Shown: positions 40,915-51,646, counted from the stretch's first letter. The stretch: DNA of 64,000 bases from FEN-1219 sp963817615 (GCA_963817615.1 CAWFPH010000003.1:1798001-1862000), one strand, 5' to 3'. Program-made: numbers and translations. The notes: generated from the sequence alone by a model not told the origin.

Positions 40915-41958
40915 TCAACCTTCGAGCTCGAGCGCCGGTCGATTGCAGAGCGGCTCGAGCGCTTCGCGAGCGCGCCGCCAATCCCTCGAGGCATGCAAGG
41001 TCTCCCAATCCATAGCGCCGCGCCCGTGCAGGCGCGTCAAACGCAGCTGCGCGGACGGATTCACGTACCCCCGCAGCGCATCGAGCACGCCCGGCACGTG
41101 CTCGGAGGAATTGCACAGCAGCACGAGGTCGCAGCCCGCGCCGAGCGCGCCTCGCACGCGATCCTCCAAGCCGCCGACGCCGGCCGCTCCGGCCATGCTC
41201 ACGTCGTCCGTGATCACCGCTCCGCCGAAGGCGAGCTCGCCGCGCAGCTGATCCTCGATCCACCAGCTCGACAGGCTCGCAGGTCTAGGGTCGACGGCCG
41301 GGAAGCTCACGTGCGCGATCATCACCGCCGGCAATCCGGCCGCGATCAGCTCACGGTACGGCAGCAGATCGTCCGCAAGCTCCTCGTACGTGCGCCGGTC
41401 GATTGCGAGCTCGGTATGCGAATCGCTGCGTGCGCCCGCGTGCGTGGGGAAGTGCTTGGCGGTGATCGCCATGCCCGCGCGTTTCGCGCCGGTCGCGAAC
41501 CGACGCGCCAGATCGGCGACGACGCGCGCTTCCGAGTGCAGCGCGCGGTCGCCGATCACCTCCGCGAGCCCGAGATCGCGGTCGACGACCGGAGCGAAGC
41601 TCATGTCGACGCCGACCGCCCGCAGCTCGGCGGCCATCATCCAGCCGAAAGCGACGGCCGCGTGGCGTGCCCGCTCTCGATCCTCGTCGTACAGATGTCC
41701 GAGCTGGCGCAGCGGCGGCAGGCGGAAGAACGGCTCGCGGAAGCGCTGCACGCGACCGCCCTCCTGATCGACTGTCACGAGCAGGGGCGGATCGCGCACC
41801 TCGTGGATCGTCGCAACGAGGCGGGCAAGCTGCTCGCGATCGACGAAATTGCGGCTGAACAGTATCACGCCGCCGACGAGCGGCGACTCGAGCCACTCGC
41901 GCTCGTCCGGCGCCAGCTCCGCGCCGCCCAAATCGATCATCAATGGACCGAGGGACAA
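40915..41958 (-). CDS. nagZ: Beta-N-acetylhexosaminidase NagZ
   Basis: NagZ removes N-acetylglucosamine from anhydro-muropeptides in the cytoplasm during cell-wall recycling, a step that also makes the AmpC inducer. The 347-residue GH3 enzyme has PLMIDLGGAELAPDEREWL at the start, PLLVTVDQEGGRVQRFRE, AKHFPTHAGARSDSHTEL (catalytic His/Asp loop, Thr in place of the more usual Gly) and the nucleophile Asp in VITDDVSMAGA. The start is TTG at 41958: GGAGGA lies 6 nt upstream, and this gives the family's N-terminus. Confidence 0.95.
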   Translation of the reverse strand: MSLGPLMIDLGGAELAPDEREWLESPLVGGVILFSRNFVDREQLARLVATIHEVRDPPLLVTVDQEGGRVQRFREPFFRLPPLRQLGHLYDEDRERARHAAVAFGWMMAAELRAVGVDMSFAPVVDRDLGLAEVIGDRALHSEARVVADLARRFATGAKRAGMAITAKHFPTHAGARSDSHTELAIDRRTYEELADDLLPYRELIAAGLPAVMIAHVSFPAVDPRPASLSSWWIEDQLRGELAFGGAVITDDVSMAGAAGVGGLEDRVRGALGAGCDLVLLCNSSEHVPGVLDALRGYVNPSAQLRLTRLHGRGAMDWETLHASRDWRRAREALEPLCNRPALELEG

Positions 41959-41977
41959 ACTCGCTCCTCCCGCCGCG

Positions 41978-42499
41978 TCAGACGATGTCGACGGGCGTGC
42001 CGACCGAAACGAGCTCGAACAGCTCCGCGACGTCGGTATTGCTCATCCGTACGCAGCCGATCGAGCCCGGCACGCCGAGCGGCTCGCCGTCGGGGGCACC
42101 GTGGATATAAATGTAGCGGCGCATTGTATCGACATTGCCGAGCCGATTCTTGCCGACCTCGCAGCCCGAGAGCCAGAGGATGCGTGTGAGGATCCAGTCC
42201 CTGTTCGGCTGTGCGCGCGCGAGCTCGACCGAGCAGATCTCGCCGGTCGGACGGCGCCCACGAAACACCGCGCCGAGCGGAGCCGCGGCACCGATTTTCG
42301 CCCGAATCACGTGCCGCCCGCGCGGCGTCTTGAAGCTGCCGCGCACCTCGCCTGCGCCGTGCCTCGACGTCGACACGGGATAAGTCTTCACGACTTGCGT
42401 GCCGCGCACGAGGTCGAGCCGCTGCTCGGCGAGCACGACGAGAACACGCAGATCGGCGGCGTCGGGAACGCTCAGGGATTGCGTTCGCTTTGGTCCCAT
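41978..42499 (-). CDS. L,D-transpeptidase-like (YkuD domain) protein without signal peptide
   Basis: The 173-residue protein has a YkuD domain: LRVLVVLAEQRLDLVRGTQV, YPVSTSRHGAGEVRGSFKTP, YIHGAPDGEPLGVPGSIGCVRM. The nucleophile is the Cys of SIGCVR, a variant of the common HGC[IV]R. No signal peptide precedes it even if the upstream frame is included, so export by the Sec route is not evident. It ends 19 bp before nagZ begins and overlaps the CYTH gene, suggesting a joint transcript with cell-wall recycling. An equivalent gene beside nagZ occurs in related bacteria; its substrate is not known to me. Confidence 0.85.
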   Translation of the reverse strand: MGPKRTQSLSVPDAADLRVLVVLAEQRLDLVRGTQVVKTYPVSTSRHGAGEVRGSFKTPRGRHVIRAKIGAAAPLGAVFRGRRPTGEICSVELARAQPNRDWILTRILWLSGCEVGKNRLGNVDTMRRYIYIHGAPDGEPLGVPGSIGCVRMSNTDVAELFELVSVGTPVDIV

Positions 42500-42957
42500 T
42501 CGCGATACGGGTGGCGAGTCAGACGCACATTGTAATAGCGCTCGAGACCCGTGACCTCGAGGCCGAGCCACGCGGGGCGCGGGAATTCCTGCGTCTCCTC
42601 GTCGAGCTCGATCTCCGCGACGATCAGCCCTTCATTGTCGCCGTGGAACTCGTCGACCTCCCACTCGAAGCCGCCATAGGGCACGAAATGCCGGGTCTTC
42701 TCGATCAGCGGTGGCGAGCAGAGCGCGAGCAGCTCCACCGCCTCTTCGACCGGAATCGCGTACTCGTACTCCTTGCGCGACGCGACGAGACCGCCCGACT
42801 TGATGTTGAGAGCGGCCGCGGCGCCCGCGACGCGCACCCGCACGGATGCACGATCGTTGCCCGCGACGTAGCCTTGCTTCATTCGCTCGCGCCGCACGGC
42901 CGCCGCGCGCCAGGCGTCCGTCTTCGGCAAGAACTTTCGCTCGATCTCCTGCGGCAT
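42472..42957 (-). CDS. CYTH-domain protein (inorganic triphosphatase family)
   Basis: A 161-residue single-domain protein starting MPQEIERKFLPK, which contains the ExExK signature (Glu4, Glu6, Lys8). Further charged strands include ASVRVRVAGAAAALNIK, VEEAVELLALCSP, FEWEVDEFHGDNEGLIVAEIEL and WLGLEVTG, as in short bacterial CYTH/TTM proteins that hydrolyse triphosphate in a metal-dependent tunnel. A TATGAT box ends 6 nt before the ATG. The 3' end overlaps the L,D-transpeptidase-like gene by 28 bp. Confidence 0.9.
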   Translation of the reverse strand: MPQEIERKFLPKTDAWRAAAVRRERMKQGYVAGNDRASVRVRVAGAAAALNIKSGGLVASRKEYEYAIPVEEAVELLALCSPPLIEKTRHFVPYGGFEWEVDEFHGDNEGLIVAEIELDEETQEFPRPAWLGLEVTGLERYYNVRLTRHPYREWDQSERNP

Positions 42958-42963
42958 CCCCCG

Positions 42964-42969
42964 ATCATA
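42964..42969 (-). promoter_or_regulatory. -10 box immediately upstream of the CYTH gene
   Basis: TATGAT on the minus strand is followed by CGGGGG and then the ATG at 42957. Leaderless or near-leaderless transcription is implied if the box is used; no good -35 was found. Confidence 0.4.
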
Positions 42970-43091
42970 CCAACCCGCACTCGCAACGCGACGTACTGCG
43001 TTCGTCGCACGACTCGCCTGCCCAGCGTAACGCCGTGCGGCCGGCGCGCGTGCGGAGGCCGTCGCCCGAGACGCGCCGGGAGCCGCAATCG

Positions 43092-44393
43092 TCAGGGGCG
43101 CTCGAACAGAGCGAGGGTCTCGACGTGGTGCGTGTGGGGGAACATGTCGAAGACGCGCGCCGTGCTGAGCACATAGCCGCCGCGCTCGGTCAACACTTGC
43201 GCGTCGCGCGCGAGCGTGCCGGCGTGGCACGAGACGTAGACGATCCGCCGCGGCATGACCGTGCAGAGCTCGCCGATCGCCGCCTCCGCACCGGTTCGCG
43301 GCGGATCGAGCAGCACCAGGTCCCACGGCTCGCGCAGAAAGCGCCAATCCGCGAGCGACAGATCCGCGGTCAAGAATCGCGTGTTGTGGATGCCGTTCAG
43401 CGCCGCGTTGCGCACCGCTCGGGCGACGAGCCCGGCGTCGCCTTCGACACCGGTCAGCTCGCGCGCCCGTTGCGCCAGCGGCAAGCTGAAGTTGCCGATC
43501 CCGCAGTAAAGATCGAGCACGCGGTCGGTGGGCTCCGGCGCTGCGAGGCGCACGGCAGTCGCAACGAGCTCGCGGTTGATCGCCGCGTTCACCTGGACGA
43601 AGTCGGTGGGGGCGAATTCGAGCGTCACGCCGAAGTCGTCGAGCCGATAGCGAAGCGGCCGCGCGTCGCGAAGCGGCGCGACGGTGCCCGGTCCGCCCGA
43701 CTGCAGATAAACGTCGATTCCATGGCGCTCGCCGAACTCGGCGAACGCGGCGCAATCAGCGACGCTCGGCTCATCGAGCACGCGAAACACCAGCGCAACC
43801 GCGTCGTCCGCGACCGCGGCCTCGATCTGCGGTACGCGCTGCCGTATTCCGGTTGCCGCGATCAAGTCGGCGAGCTCGCCGAGCAGTCCGTCCAAGGGCG
43901 GCATCAGCACCGGGCAACGGCGCATGTCGGTGATGTAGGGTGCATTGCGTTCGCGGAAGCCGACGAGGACGCGGCCCTTGCCGGGCACGTATTTCACGCC
44001 GAGCCGTGCACGACGGCGATAGTGCCAAGGCGTGCTCGCGGCAGCCGGGAGCCATTGGCGCGGCTCGACGCGGCCGACGCGGCGCAGCGTTTCGGCGACT
44101 GCCCGCTGCTTCAACTCGAGCTGCGCATGATGGGCGAGATGCTGCAGGGCACAACCGCCGCAGCGGCCGAAGTACTCGCATCCGGGCGCCGTGCGCGAGC
44201 GCGAGGGGTCGAGCACGCGGACGAGCTCGGCCTCGACATGACCGCGGCGCCGTCTGCCGAGCCTGATCTCGACCCGCTCCTCGGGAAGAGCGCCCGGCAC
44301 GAAGACGCGCCGGCCGTCGACGTTCGCGACGCCGAGTCCTTCGTGGGTGAGGTCGACGATCGCGGCTTCGAGGACCCGGCCGTCAGCCGGCAT
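43092..44393 (-). CDS. rlmD: 23S rRNA (uracil-1939-C5)-methyltransferase RlmD
   Basis: The 433-residue protein has an N-terminal TRAM domain (IVDLTHEGLGVANVDGRRVFV), the 4Fe-4S cysteines CEYFGRCGGCALQHL plus a fourth Cys in RRCPVLMP, the SAM-binding motif VLDLYCGIGNFSLPLA and the catalytic region LLDPPRTGAE and VSCHAGTLARD. In the last the usual SCNP reads SCHA, which keeps the nucleophilic Cys. It overlaps the upstream exonuclease gene by 11 bp. Confidence 0.95.
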   Translation of the reverse strand: MPADGRVLEAAIVDLTHEGLGVANVDGRRVFVPGALPEERVEIRLGRRRRGHVEAELVRVLDPSRSRTAPGCEYFGRCGGCALQHLAHHAQLELKQRAVAETLRRVGRVEPRQWLPAAASTPWHYRRRARLGVKYVPGKGRVLVGFRERNAPYITDMRRCPVLMPPLDGLLGELADLIAATGIRQRVPQIEAAVADDAVALVFRVLDEPSVADCAAFAEFGERHGIDVYLQSGGPGTVAPLRDARPLRYRLDDFGVTLEFAPTDFVQVNAAINRELVATAVRLAAPEPTDRVLDLYCGIGNFSLPLAQRARELTGVEGDAGLVARAVRNAALNGIHNTRFLTADLSLADWRFLREPWDLVLLDPPRTGAEAAIGELCTVMPRRIVYVSCHAGTLARDAQVLTERGGYVLSTARVFDMFPHTHHVETLALFERP

Positions 44394-45168
44394 GACGAGC
44401 CGAACGCCAAGCTTCCAGAAACTGCGCCAGATGCGGTCGCTCCGAATGCGCGAGCTTCGCCTCGACGAGTGCGATTTCCGCGGCGTACCGTTCGGCGTCC
44501 AACTCGCCGCGCATCAGCTGAAAACGCAAGTAGATCAGGTAGGTGTTGAGCGCGTCGGTCTCACAGTAGTGGCGAATGGCTGCAAGCTCGCCCCGCAGGT
44601 AGGCGGGCCAGACCCGATCGCCGCTCATCCCGAGCTTGCCGGGAAGCCCCACCAGCTGCGCAACCTGCTCGAGCGACGCGCGGCCGCTCGAGCCGTAGCC
44701 CGAAAGCACGTCCATCAAATCGATGTGCCGCCAATGAAAGCGGTTCAGGTAATTGTTGAACCGGAAATCGCGATTCGTCTCGCCGACCTCCCAGTAGCGA
44801 TGCGCGTTCACGCCGTGCTTCAGCGCTCGATAGTGCAGCACGGGCAGATCGAAACCGGAGCCGTTCCAGGACACGAGATCCGGACTGTAGCGCTCGAGGC
44901 CATCGAAGAACCGCTGCACGAGCTCGCGCTCGCTCGCTGTCTCGTCCCCGAGGCTGAAGATGTGCAGCTCGTCGCGCTCGCGCATCACGGCCGAGATCGC
45001 AACGACGCGCTGCTGAGGCAACGGCAGGAAGTCGTTCTGGCGCACCTGCTTCTGCTTGAACGCCATGACGCGAGCCACCGTCGCATCGTCGAGACCCGCG
45101 ACGTCGTAGAGGCGCCGGCCGAGCTCGACGTCGGGTACGGTCTCGATGTCGAACGCGAGCGTGCTCAT
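44383..45168 (-). CDS. Predicted DEDD-family 3'-5' exonuclease (PolB-like)
   Basis: A 261-residue protein with exonuclease motifs I (LAFDIETVPD), II (LVSWNGSGFDLPVLHYRAL) and III (YCETDALNTYLIYLRF). The Y-X3-D form of motif III marks the DEDDy group, as in the exonuclease domain of B-family polymerases, but no polymerase domain is attached. Such stand-alone proteins are widespread in proteobacteria next to rlmD or pdxJ genes. Its role in repair or RNA processing is not established. It overlaps acpS by 4 bp and rlmD by 11 bp. Confidence 0.88.
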   Translation of the reverse strand: MSTLAFDIETVPDVELGRRLYDVAGLDDATVARVMAFKQKQVRQNDFLPLPQQRVVAISAVMRERDELHIFSLGDETASERELVQRFFDGLERYSPDLVSWNGSGFDLPVLHYRALKHGVNAHRYWEVGETNRDFRFNNYLNRFHWRHIDLMDVLSGYGSSGRASLEQVAQLVGLPGKLGMSGDRVWPAYLRGELAAIRHYCETDALNTYLIYLRFQLMRGELDAERYAAEIALVEAKLAHSERPHLAQFLEAWRSARHAG

Positions 45169-45563
45169 GCGCGCGCTCCCGCGGCGTCGCGCAACAACAC
45201 GGCCACCGCGACGATCAGCCCGGCCTCGTCGCTCAACGTGAGATGCGATTCGCCGACCCCGAGCTTACGGCAGAGCGCGCGCCCCCGCTCGGAGTAGATC
45301 ACCTCGGGCCTGCCGAGCGCGTTCGGCAGCATGCCGACGTCGCGAATCCACATGCCGTTCGAGAATCCGGTGCCGAGCGCTTTGACCACCGCCTCCTTCG
45401 CGGCGAAGCGCATCGCGAGAAAGCGCGCCGGGCGTTTCGCGGTCGCGAACAGCGCAAGCTCCTCGTCGAGCAACAGGCGCTTTGCGAAGTGATCGCCAAA
45501 ACGCTGCCACGTCTCTTCGACGCGGTCGAGGCGCAACACGTCGGTGCCGATTCCGTAGATCAT
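45165..45563 (-). CDS. acpS: Holo-[acyl-carrier-protein] synthase
   Basis: AcpS transfers 4'-phosphopantetheine from CoA to apo-ACP. The 132-residue protein has the magnesium-binding Asp8 (GIGTDVLRLDRVE) and Glu57 (RFAAKEAVVKALGTG), and ends with SLTDE-like HLTLSDEAGLIVAVAVL. Its position after pdxJ is the usual end of the lepA-acpS cluster in gammaproteobacteria. Confidence 0.96.
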   Translation of the reverse strand: MIYGIGTDVLRLDRVEETWQRFGDHFAKRLLLDEELALFATAKRPARFLAMRFAAKEAVVKALGTGFSNGMWIRDVGMLPNALGRPEVIYSERGRALCRKLGVGESHLTLSDEAGLIVAVAVLLRDAAGARA

Positions 45564-45573
45564 CCGCGCCGCC

Positions 45574-46308
45574 TCAAGAACGCGCAGCGACCATGAGCGC
45601 CTTCATCTTCGCGACCGCGGTTGCGAACCCGTCGAACAGCGCCTGCGCCACGATCGCGTGCCCGATATTGAGCTCCACGATCTCCGGAATGGCAGCGACC
45701 GGCGCGACGTTGTGGTAGTTCAGCCCATGGCCGGCGTGCACGATGAGCCCGAGCGAGCGTCCGCGAGCGGCTGCAGCGCGGATTCGCTCGAGCTCGCGCG
45801 CGCTCTGCGCGCCGCTCGCCTCTGCGTACGCGCCCGTGTGCAGCTCGACGACCTTCGCGCCGACGGCCGCGCTCGCCTCGAGCTGCGCCGCGTCGGGATC
45901 GATGAACAGCGACACTCGGATGCCATGGGTATGCAATTGGCGGCACGCGGCGGCGATCTTCTGAGGCTGGCTCGCCACGTCGAGACCGCCCTCGGTCGTG
46001 AGCTCCTCGCGACGCTCCGGCACGAAGCAGCAATCCGCGGGCCGATGCGCCGCGGCGACGTCGAGCATCGCATCGGTCACGGCCATCTCCAGATTGATTC
46101 GCGTCTGCACGACCCGGGTGAGAACCTCGAGGTCGCGGGCCTGGATGTGGCGGCGATCCTCACGCAGATGAATGGTGATGCTGTCCGCTCCTGCCTGCTC
46201 CGCCAGCAGCGCGGCAGTCACTGGATCCGGGTAACGCGTGCCGCGCGCCTGGCGCACGGTCGCGACGTGATCGACATTCACGCCGAGGTGGATAGTCATC
46301 GAAGTCAT
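45574..46308 (-). CDS. pdxJ: Pyridoxine 5'-phosphate synthase
   Basis: PdxJ forms pyridoxine 5'-phosphate from 1-deoxyxylulose 5-phosphate and 3-amino-2-oxopropyl phosphate. The 244-residue TIM-barrel protein begins LGVNVDHVATVRQARGTRYP and has ITIHLREDRRHIQARD, CCFVPERREELTTEGGLDV and VHAGHGLNYHNV, all family signatures. ATG codons at 46308 and 46299 are both possible. It precedes acpS and follows recO. Confidence 0.97.
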   Translation of the reverse strand: MTSMTIHLGVNVDHVATVRQARGTRYPDPVTAALLAEQAGADSITIHLREDRRHIQARDLEVLTRVVQTRINLEMAVTDAMLDVAAAHRPADCCFVPERREELTTEGGLDVASQPQKIAAACRQLHTHGIRVSLFIDPDAAQLEASAAVGAKVVELHTGAYAEASGAQSARELERIRAAAARGRSLGLIVHAGHGLNYHNVAPVAAIPEIVELNIGHAIVAQALFDGFATAVAKMKALMVAARS

Positions 46309-46321
46309 CGGAAGACGGTCC

Positions 46322-47050
46322 CTACAGCCCGCGGCTCACGATGTCCTGCAGCACCAAGCGGCTCTTCAACGGGCGATCGCCCAAATAGGCACGCAGGACG
46401 CGTCCCAGCAGACGCTGAGCCGCACGCACGCTGCGCTCGTCTTCGAGCGTTTGGTCGCGCAGCGCGATCAGCTCGCGGCCGGAGTACACCTCCGTCTCCT
46501 CCACCGCGCGGTCGGTGCGGCGTGGGCCGCGCTCGATCTCGAACACATAAGTCGACTCTGCCTGCAACGGCTCTCCGGTGACTGCATCCGCCTCGAGCCC
46601 GAGACCATAGCCGAGCGCGCCGAGCAGCTCGAGCTCGAACAGGCGAAGCGCTCGCGCGACGTTCGTCCCTGACGCGAGCTGAGCGAGGCAGCGACTATAG
46701 CAGGAAAAGACCTGCGGGTTCGGATCGTCCCGGGCCGTGAGACGCAGCAACAACTCGTTGCAGTAGAACCCCGCGAGCAATCGCTGCTCGACCAGCGTAT
46801 AGCCGCCGCCCGCCGGTTCCACCAGCGTGAGGCGCGCGAGCTCACCGCGCCGCAGCCACGACAGCCTGATCGGCACGAAGGGCTGGAGCAACGCGCGCTG
46901 TCGACTATTCGCTCGACGCGACCCGCGCGCGACGACGCCGACGCGGCCGTGCGTGGCGGTCACGCACTCGAGCAGCTGGCTCGTGTTGCGGTATGGGCGC
47001 TGATGCAGCACGAAGCCGTGCTCGAGCAGCACCTCCTCGCGCTCGCTCAT
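46322..47050 (-). CDS. recO: DNA repair protein RecO
   Basis: RecO anneals single strands and loads RecA with RecF/RecR. The 242-residue protein has an N-terminal OB fold (EHGFVLHQRPYRNTSQLLEC, GRVGVVARGSRR) and a helical C-terminal domain with ARALRLFELELLGALGYGL. A zinc motif is not evident, as in many proteobacterial RecO proteins. The ATG at 47050 overlaps the era stop by 4 bp; the longer upstream frame lies inside era. Confidence 0.94.
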   Translation of the reverse strand: MSEREEVLLEHGFVLHQRPYRNTSQLLECVTATHGRVGVVARGSRRANSRQRALLQPFVPIRLSWLRRGELARLTLVEPAGGGYTLVEQRLLAGFYCNELLLRLTARDDPNPQVFSCYSRCLAQLASGTNVARALRLFELELLGALGYGLGLEADAVTGEPLQAESTYVFEIERGPRRTDRAVEETEVYSGRELIALRDQTLEDERSVRAAQRLLGRVLRAYLGDRPLKSRLVLQDIVSRGL

Positions 47051-47955
47051 GACACATCGAATCCCAAGCGCTTGAGCTCGCGCTCGCTGTCGGCCCAGTG
47101 CTCGCGCACCTTCACCCACAGCTCGAGGTGCACGCGCGCGTCGAGCAACTCGCGCAATTCCGCGCGCGCCGCGCTACCAGCCTGCTTGAGCACCTGGCCC
47201 TGGCGGCCGATCACGATGCTCTTGTGGCTCTCGCGCTCGAGCCAAATCACGGCATGCACCACGCGTTGGCCCTCCGCGTTCGTGCCGAGATGCTCGATCT
47301 CCACGGTGAGTCCGTAGGGCACCTCTTTGTGCAGCAGGCCCATCAACTTTTCGCGGATCACCTCGGCAATTCGAAACGCGAGATCGCGGTCCGTCACCAT
47401 TCCCAGCGGAAACAAAGCGGGGCCTTGCGGCAGCCGTTCGAAGATCTGCTCCACGAGCCGGTCGAGATTCTCGCCGGTCCTTGCCGAAACCGGGATCAGG
47501 GCGGCAAGCGGCACCGAGCCGAGCTCGTCCAGCACGGGGAGCAGCTCGAGCTTGCTCGACAGCGCGTCGATCTTGTTGAGAACGAGGAAAGTGCGCTCGA
47601 GCTTCCCTTCCAACATCTGCACGAGCGCTCGATCTTGGGCGTTCAGCCCCTTCGCCTCGACCAAGAGCAATGCGACGTCGCAGTCCTCGACCGCCTGATG
47701 GATCTGCCGAGCCATGAGCCGATGCAACGCGCGTTTCGTTCGGCGTGCGTGGCCCGGCGTATCGATGAAGACCGCTTGATCCGCGCCCCGATTGAGCACG
47801 CCGAGCACCCGCTGCCGGGTCGTGTGCGGCTTATCCGTGACGATGCTGATCTTCTCGCCGACCAGCGCGTTCAGCAGAGTGGATTTGCCGACGTTCGGCC
47901 GGCCGACGATCGCGACTAGACCACAGCGGCCCGTTGGGCTCTCAGCGTTGCTCAC
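47047..47955 (-). CDS. era: GTPase Era
   Basis: Era binds the 3' end of 16S rRNA and supports small-subunit assembly. The 302-residue protein has G1 (GRPNVGKST, residues 18-26), G2/G3 (KPHTTRQRVLG, VFIDTPGHARR), G4 (NKID), and a C-terminal KH domain containing IVIGRQGQVLKQAGSAARAEL. It overlaps rnc by 14 bp and recO by 4 bp, in the conserved rnc-era-recO order. Confidence 0.97.
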   Translation of the reverse strand: MSNAESPTGRCGLVAIVGRPNVGKSTLLNALVGEKISIVTDKPHTTRQRVLGVLNRGADQAVFIDTPGHARRTKRALHRLMARQIHQAVEDCDVALLLVEAKGLNAQDRALVQMLEGKLERTFLVLNKIDALSSKLELLPVLDELGSVPLAALIPVSARTGENLDRLVEQIFERLPQGPALFPLGMVTDRDLAFRIAEVIREKLMGLLHKEVPYGLTVEIEHLGTNAEGQRVVHAVIWLERESHKSIVIGRQGQVLKQAGSAARAELRELLDARVHLELWVKVREHWADSERELKRLGFDVS

Positions 47956-48625
47956 CGGTCAGCACCGCCAACATCGCGGCCGCCGCTTCCTGTTCCGCGT
48001 GCCGGCGACTCGGGCCCTGACCGATGGTATGCGCATGCTTCTCCGGGACTTCGCAACTTACGATGAAGGTCTGCTCGTGGTCGCGGCCGCTGATCGACTC
48101 GACCGAGTACGCCGGCAGGCGCAGGCCGCAGCCTTGCAACCACTCCTGGAGTCTCGTCTTCGCGTCCTTGAGCTCGGCCGCTTGAGGAAGGTTCTCGAAA
48201 TGTGCCGCGAACAGCAAATCGATCAAAGCTTCCGCCGCCTGCGGGCCGCCGTCAAGCAGAACCGCACCGATCACGCCCTCCACCGCGTCCGCAAGGACGG
48301 CTCCGCGCTGCGCCCCTCCGGAGCGCAACTCGCCCGCACCGAGTATGAGCTGGGCGTCGATGCCGAGGCTCTGGCCGATCGCGGCAAGCGTCGGCTGCTT
48401 CACGAGCGCGGCACGCGCGCGGCTCAGATCGCCCTCGGAATCGGCGGGACGCAGCTCGTAGAGGCGCCGCGCTATCGCATAGCTCAAAAAGGAGTCGCCG
48501 AGGTATTCGAGGCGTTCGTTGTTTTGCTTCGACGCGCTGCGGTGGGTGAGCGCGAGATCGAGCAGATGAGTGTCGCGGAACGTGTAGTCGAGTTGCGCCT
48601 TCGCCCAGCGGGCGCGCGGCGTCAC
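47942..48625 (-). CDS. rnc: Ribonuclease III
   Basis: RNase III cuts double-stranded RNA in rRNA precursors and mRNAs. The 227-residue protein has the signature NNERLEYLGDSFLSYAIA (family NERLEFLGDAVL) and the second catalytic acidic block LADAVEGVIGAVLLDGG, then a double-stranded RNA-binding domain (KTRLQEWLQGCGL ... GQGPSRRHAEQEAAAAML). The start is a GTG overlapping the DUF4845 stop (GTGA), so the two genes are coupled. Confidence 0.97.
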   Translation of the reverse strand: MTPRARWAKAQLDYTFRDTHLLDLALTHRSASKQNNERLEYLGDSFLSYAIARRLYELRPADSEGDLSRARAALVKQPTLAAIGQSLGIDAQLILGAGELRSGGAQRGAVLADAVEGVIGAVLLDGGPQAAEALIDLLFAAHFENLPQAAELKDAKTRLQEWLQGCGLRLPAYSVESISGRDHEQTFIVSCEVPEKHAHTIGQGPSRRHAEQEAAAAMLAVLTGEQR

Positions 48626-49023
48626 CGCCGGATCTCGACCTGCTTGTCGAACGCGACCACGAGATAGATGTCGGCAAAGTACGGCGCGCGATTCTCGTAT
48701 TGGATGCGTACCTGGTAGCCGTTCTTGCTCTGATTGATCTTCAAGTTGTCGTTCGGCAGGTTGATGTCTTCGATCGAGAAGCGCTTCGAGATCTCGTAGC
48801 GAATCGCTCCCGCGTTGGTCTCCTTGCCGTCGAGATCGCGCTTCACGTCGGCAAGCACGGTCGAGAGGCGCATGTTCTGGATGTACATCGGCGTGATCTT
48901 GAGGGCAGCGAGGCCGACGACGCCGAACAGGGTGGCGAGGATCAGGAAGCCGATGACGGTGATGCCGGCCTGCGACCGCCGCACGACCGCTCCTACTCGA
49001 TTGCCTTGCCGATGCGACTCCAT
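48622..49023 (-). CDS. DUF4845 single-span membrane protein
   Basis: A 133-residue protein with one N-terminal membrane helix preceded by RRSQAGITVIGFLILATLFG, a pattern like type IV pilin or pseudopilin N-termini, then a small soluble domain (LKITPMYIQNMRLSTVLADV). This is the DUF4845 family found between lepB and rnc in many gammaproteobacteria; its function is unknown. The ATG at 49023 overlaps the end of lepB by 31 bp. Confidence 0.88.
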   Translation of the reverse strand: MESHRQGNRVGAVVRRSQAGITVIGFLILATLFGVVGLAALKITPMYIQNMRLSTVLADVKRDLDGKETNAGAIRYEISKRFSIEDINLPNDNLKINQSKNGYQVRIQYENRAPYFADIYLVVAFDKQVEIRR

Positions 49024-49775
49024 TGCGGTCCTCCTTCGCTCGGCCACCGCCAATTCATCCAGATGCCCACCGCACGACCCACGAGATTGGCCTCCGGAAT
49101 GTATTCGACCCCCTCGAAACGGCTGTCGCGGCTGTTGTCGCGGTTGTCGCCCATCACGAAGTAATGGCCTGCCGGCACCATGTACGTGCCGCCTCGGCTC
49201 AGCGCGTGGCGTATCAGCAGCACCTCGTGGTCGTGCTTCCCGAGCTGTTCCTCGCCGACGTCCGTATCCGGCTCGTCGTCGTACTCTCCTATGACCTTCA
49301 TCGCGATGGGATTGCCGTTGATCGTCAGATGCTTCGTCGCTTTGTCGTAATACACGACGTCGCCCGGCAAGCCCACCACTCGCTTGATGTAATTCACGCT
49401 GGGGTCGGACGGTAGCCTGAAGACTATGACGTCACCGTGCTGCGGCTCACCGATTCGAACGAATTTGGTATTTATAACCGGGAGCCTGAGGCCATACGCG
49501 AACTTGTTCACAAAAATGAAGTCGCCCTCGACCAGCGTCGGCATCATGGAGCCCGACGGGATTCGGAACGGCTCGAACAAGAACGAGCGAATCAACAGCA
49601 CGAGCAGCAGGATCGGGAAGAACGACTTCGCATATTCGACGATCAGCGGCTCGATGGGTTGCTCGCCACCCGCGGCCGCGACACGCGAGCGCTTCCAAAA
49701 CAGCGCGTCCAACGCCCAGACCACGCCGGTGACCACCGTGAGAATCAGAAGTATCAGCGCAAAATCCAAGCTCAT
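48993..49775 (-). CDS. lepB: Signal peptidase I
   Basis: LepB removes signal peptides at the periplasmic face of the inner membrane. The 260-residue protein has two N-terminal membrane segments, the catalytic Ser76 in IPSGSMMPTLVEGD and Lys131 in NYIKRVVGLPGD, and the C-terminal motif GHYFVMGDNRDNSRDSR. It follows lepA by 37 bp and overlaps the DUF4845 gene. Confidence 0.97.
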   Translation of the reverse strand: MSLDFALILLILTVVTGVVWALDALFWKRSRVAAAGGEQPIEPLIVEYAKSFFPILLLVLLIRSFLFEPFRIPSGSMMPTLVEGDFIFVNKFAYGLRLPVINTKFVRIGEPQHGDVIVFRLPSDPSVNYIKRVVGLPGDVVYYDKATKHLTINGNPIAMKVIGEYDDEPDTDVGEEQLGKHDHEVLLIRHALSRGGTYMVPAGHYFVMGDNRDNSRDSRFEGVEYIPEANLVGRAVGIWMNWRWPSEGGPQWSRIGKAIE

Positions 49776-49812
49776 TTCCTTCGGTGCCGCTGCCTAACCC
49801 ATTGAGTATTCT

Positions 49813-51606
<1,794 letters not shown>

Positions 51607-51640
51607 GGGTATCGAGGTGCCGCAGCACGCGGCGGCGCGG

Positions 51641-51646
51641 ATTATA
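51641..51646 (-). promoter_or_regulatory. Consensus -10 box upstream of lepA
   Basis: A perfect TATAAT on the minus strand lies 34 nt before the lepA ATG. The -35 position reads GCGTCC, a poor match, so strength is uncertain. Confidence 0.4.
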
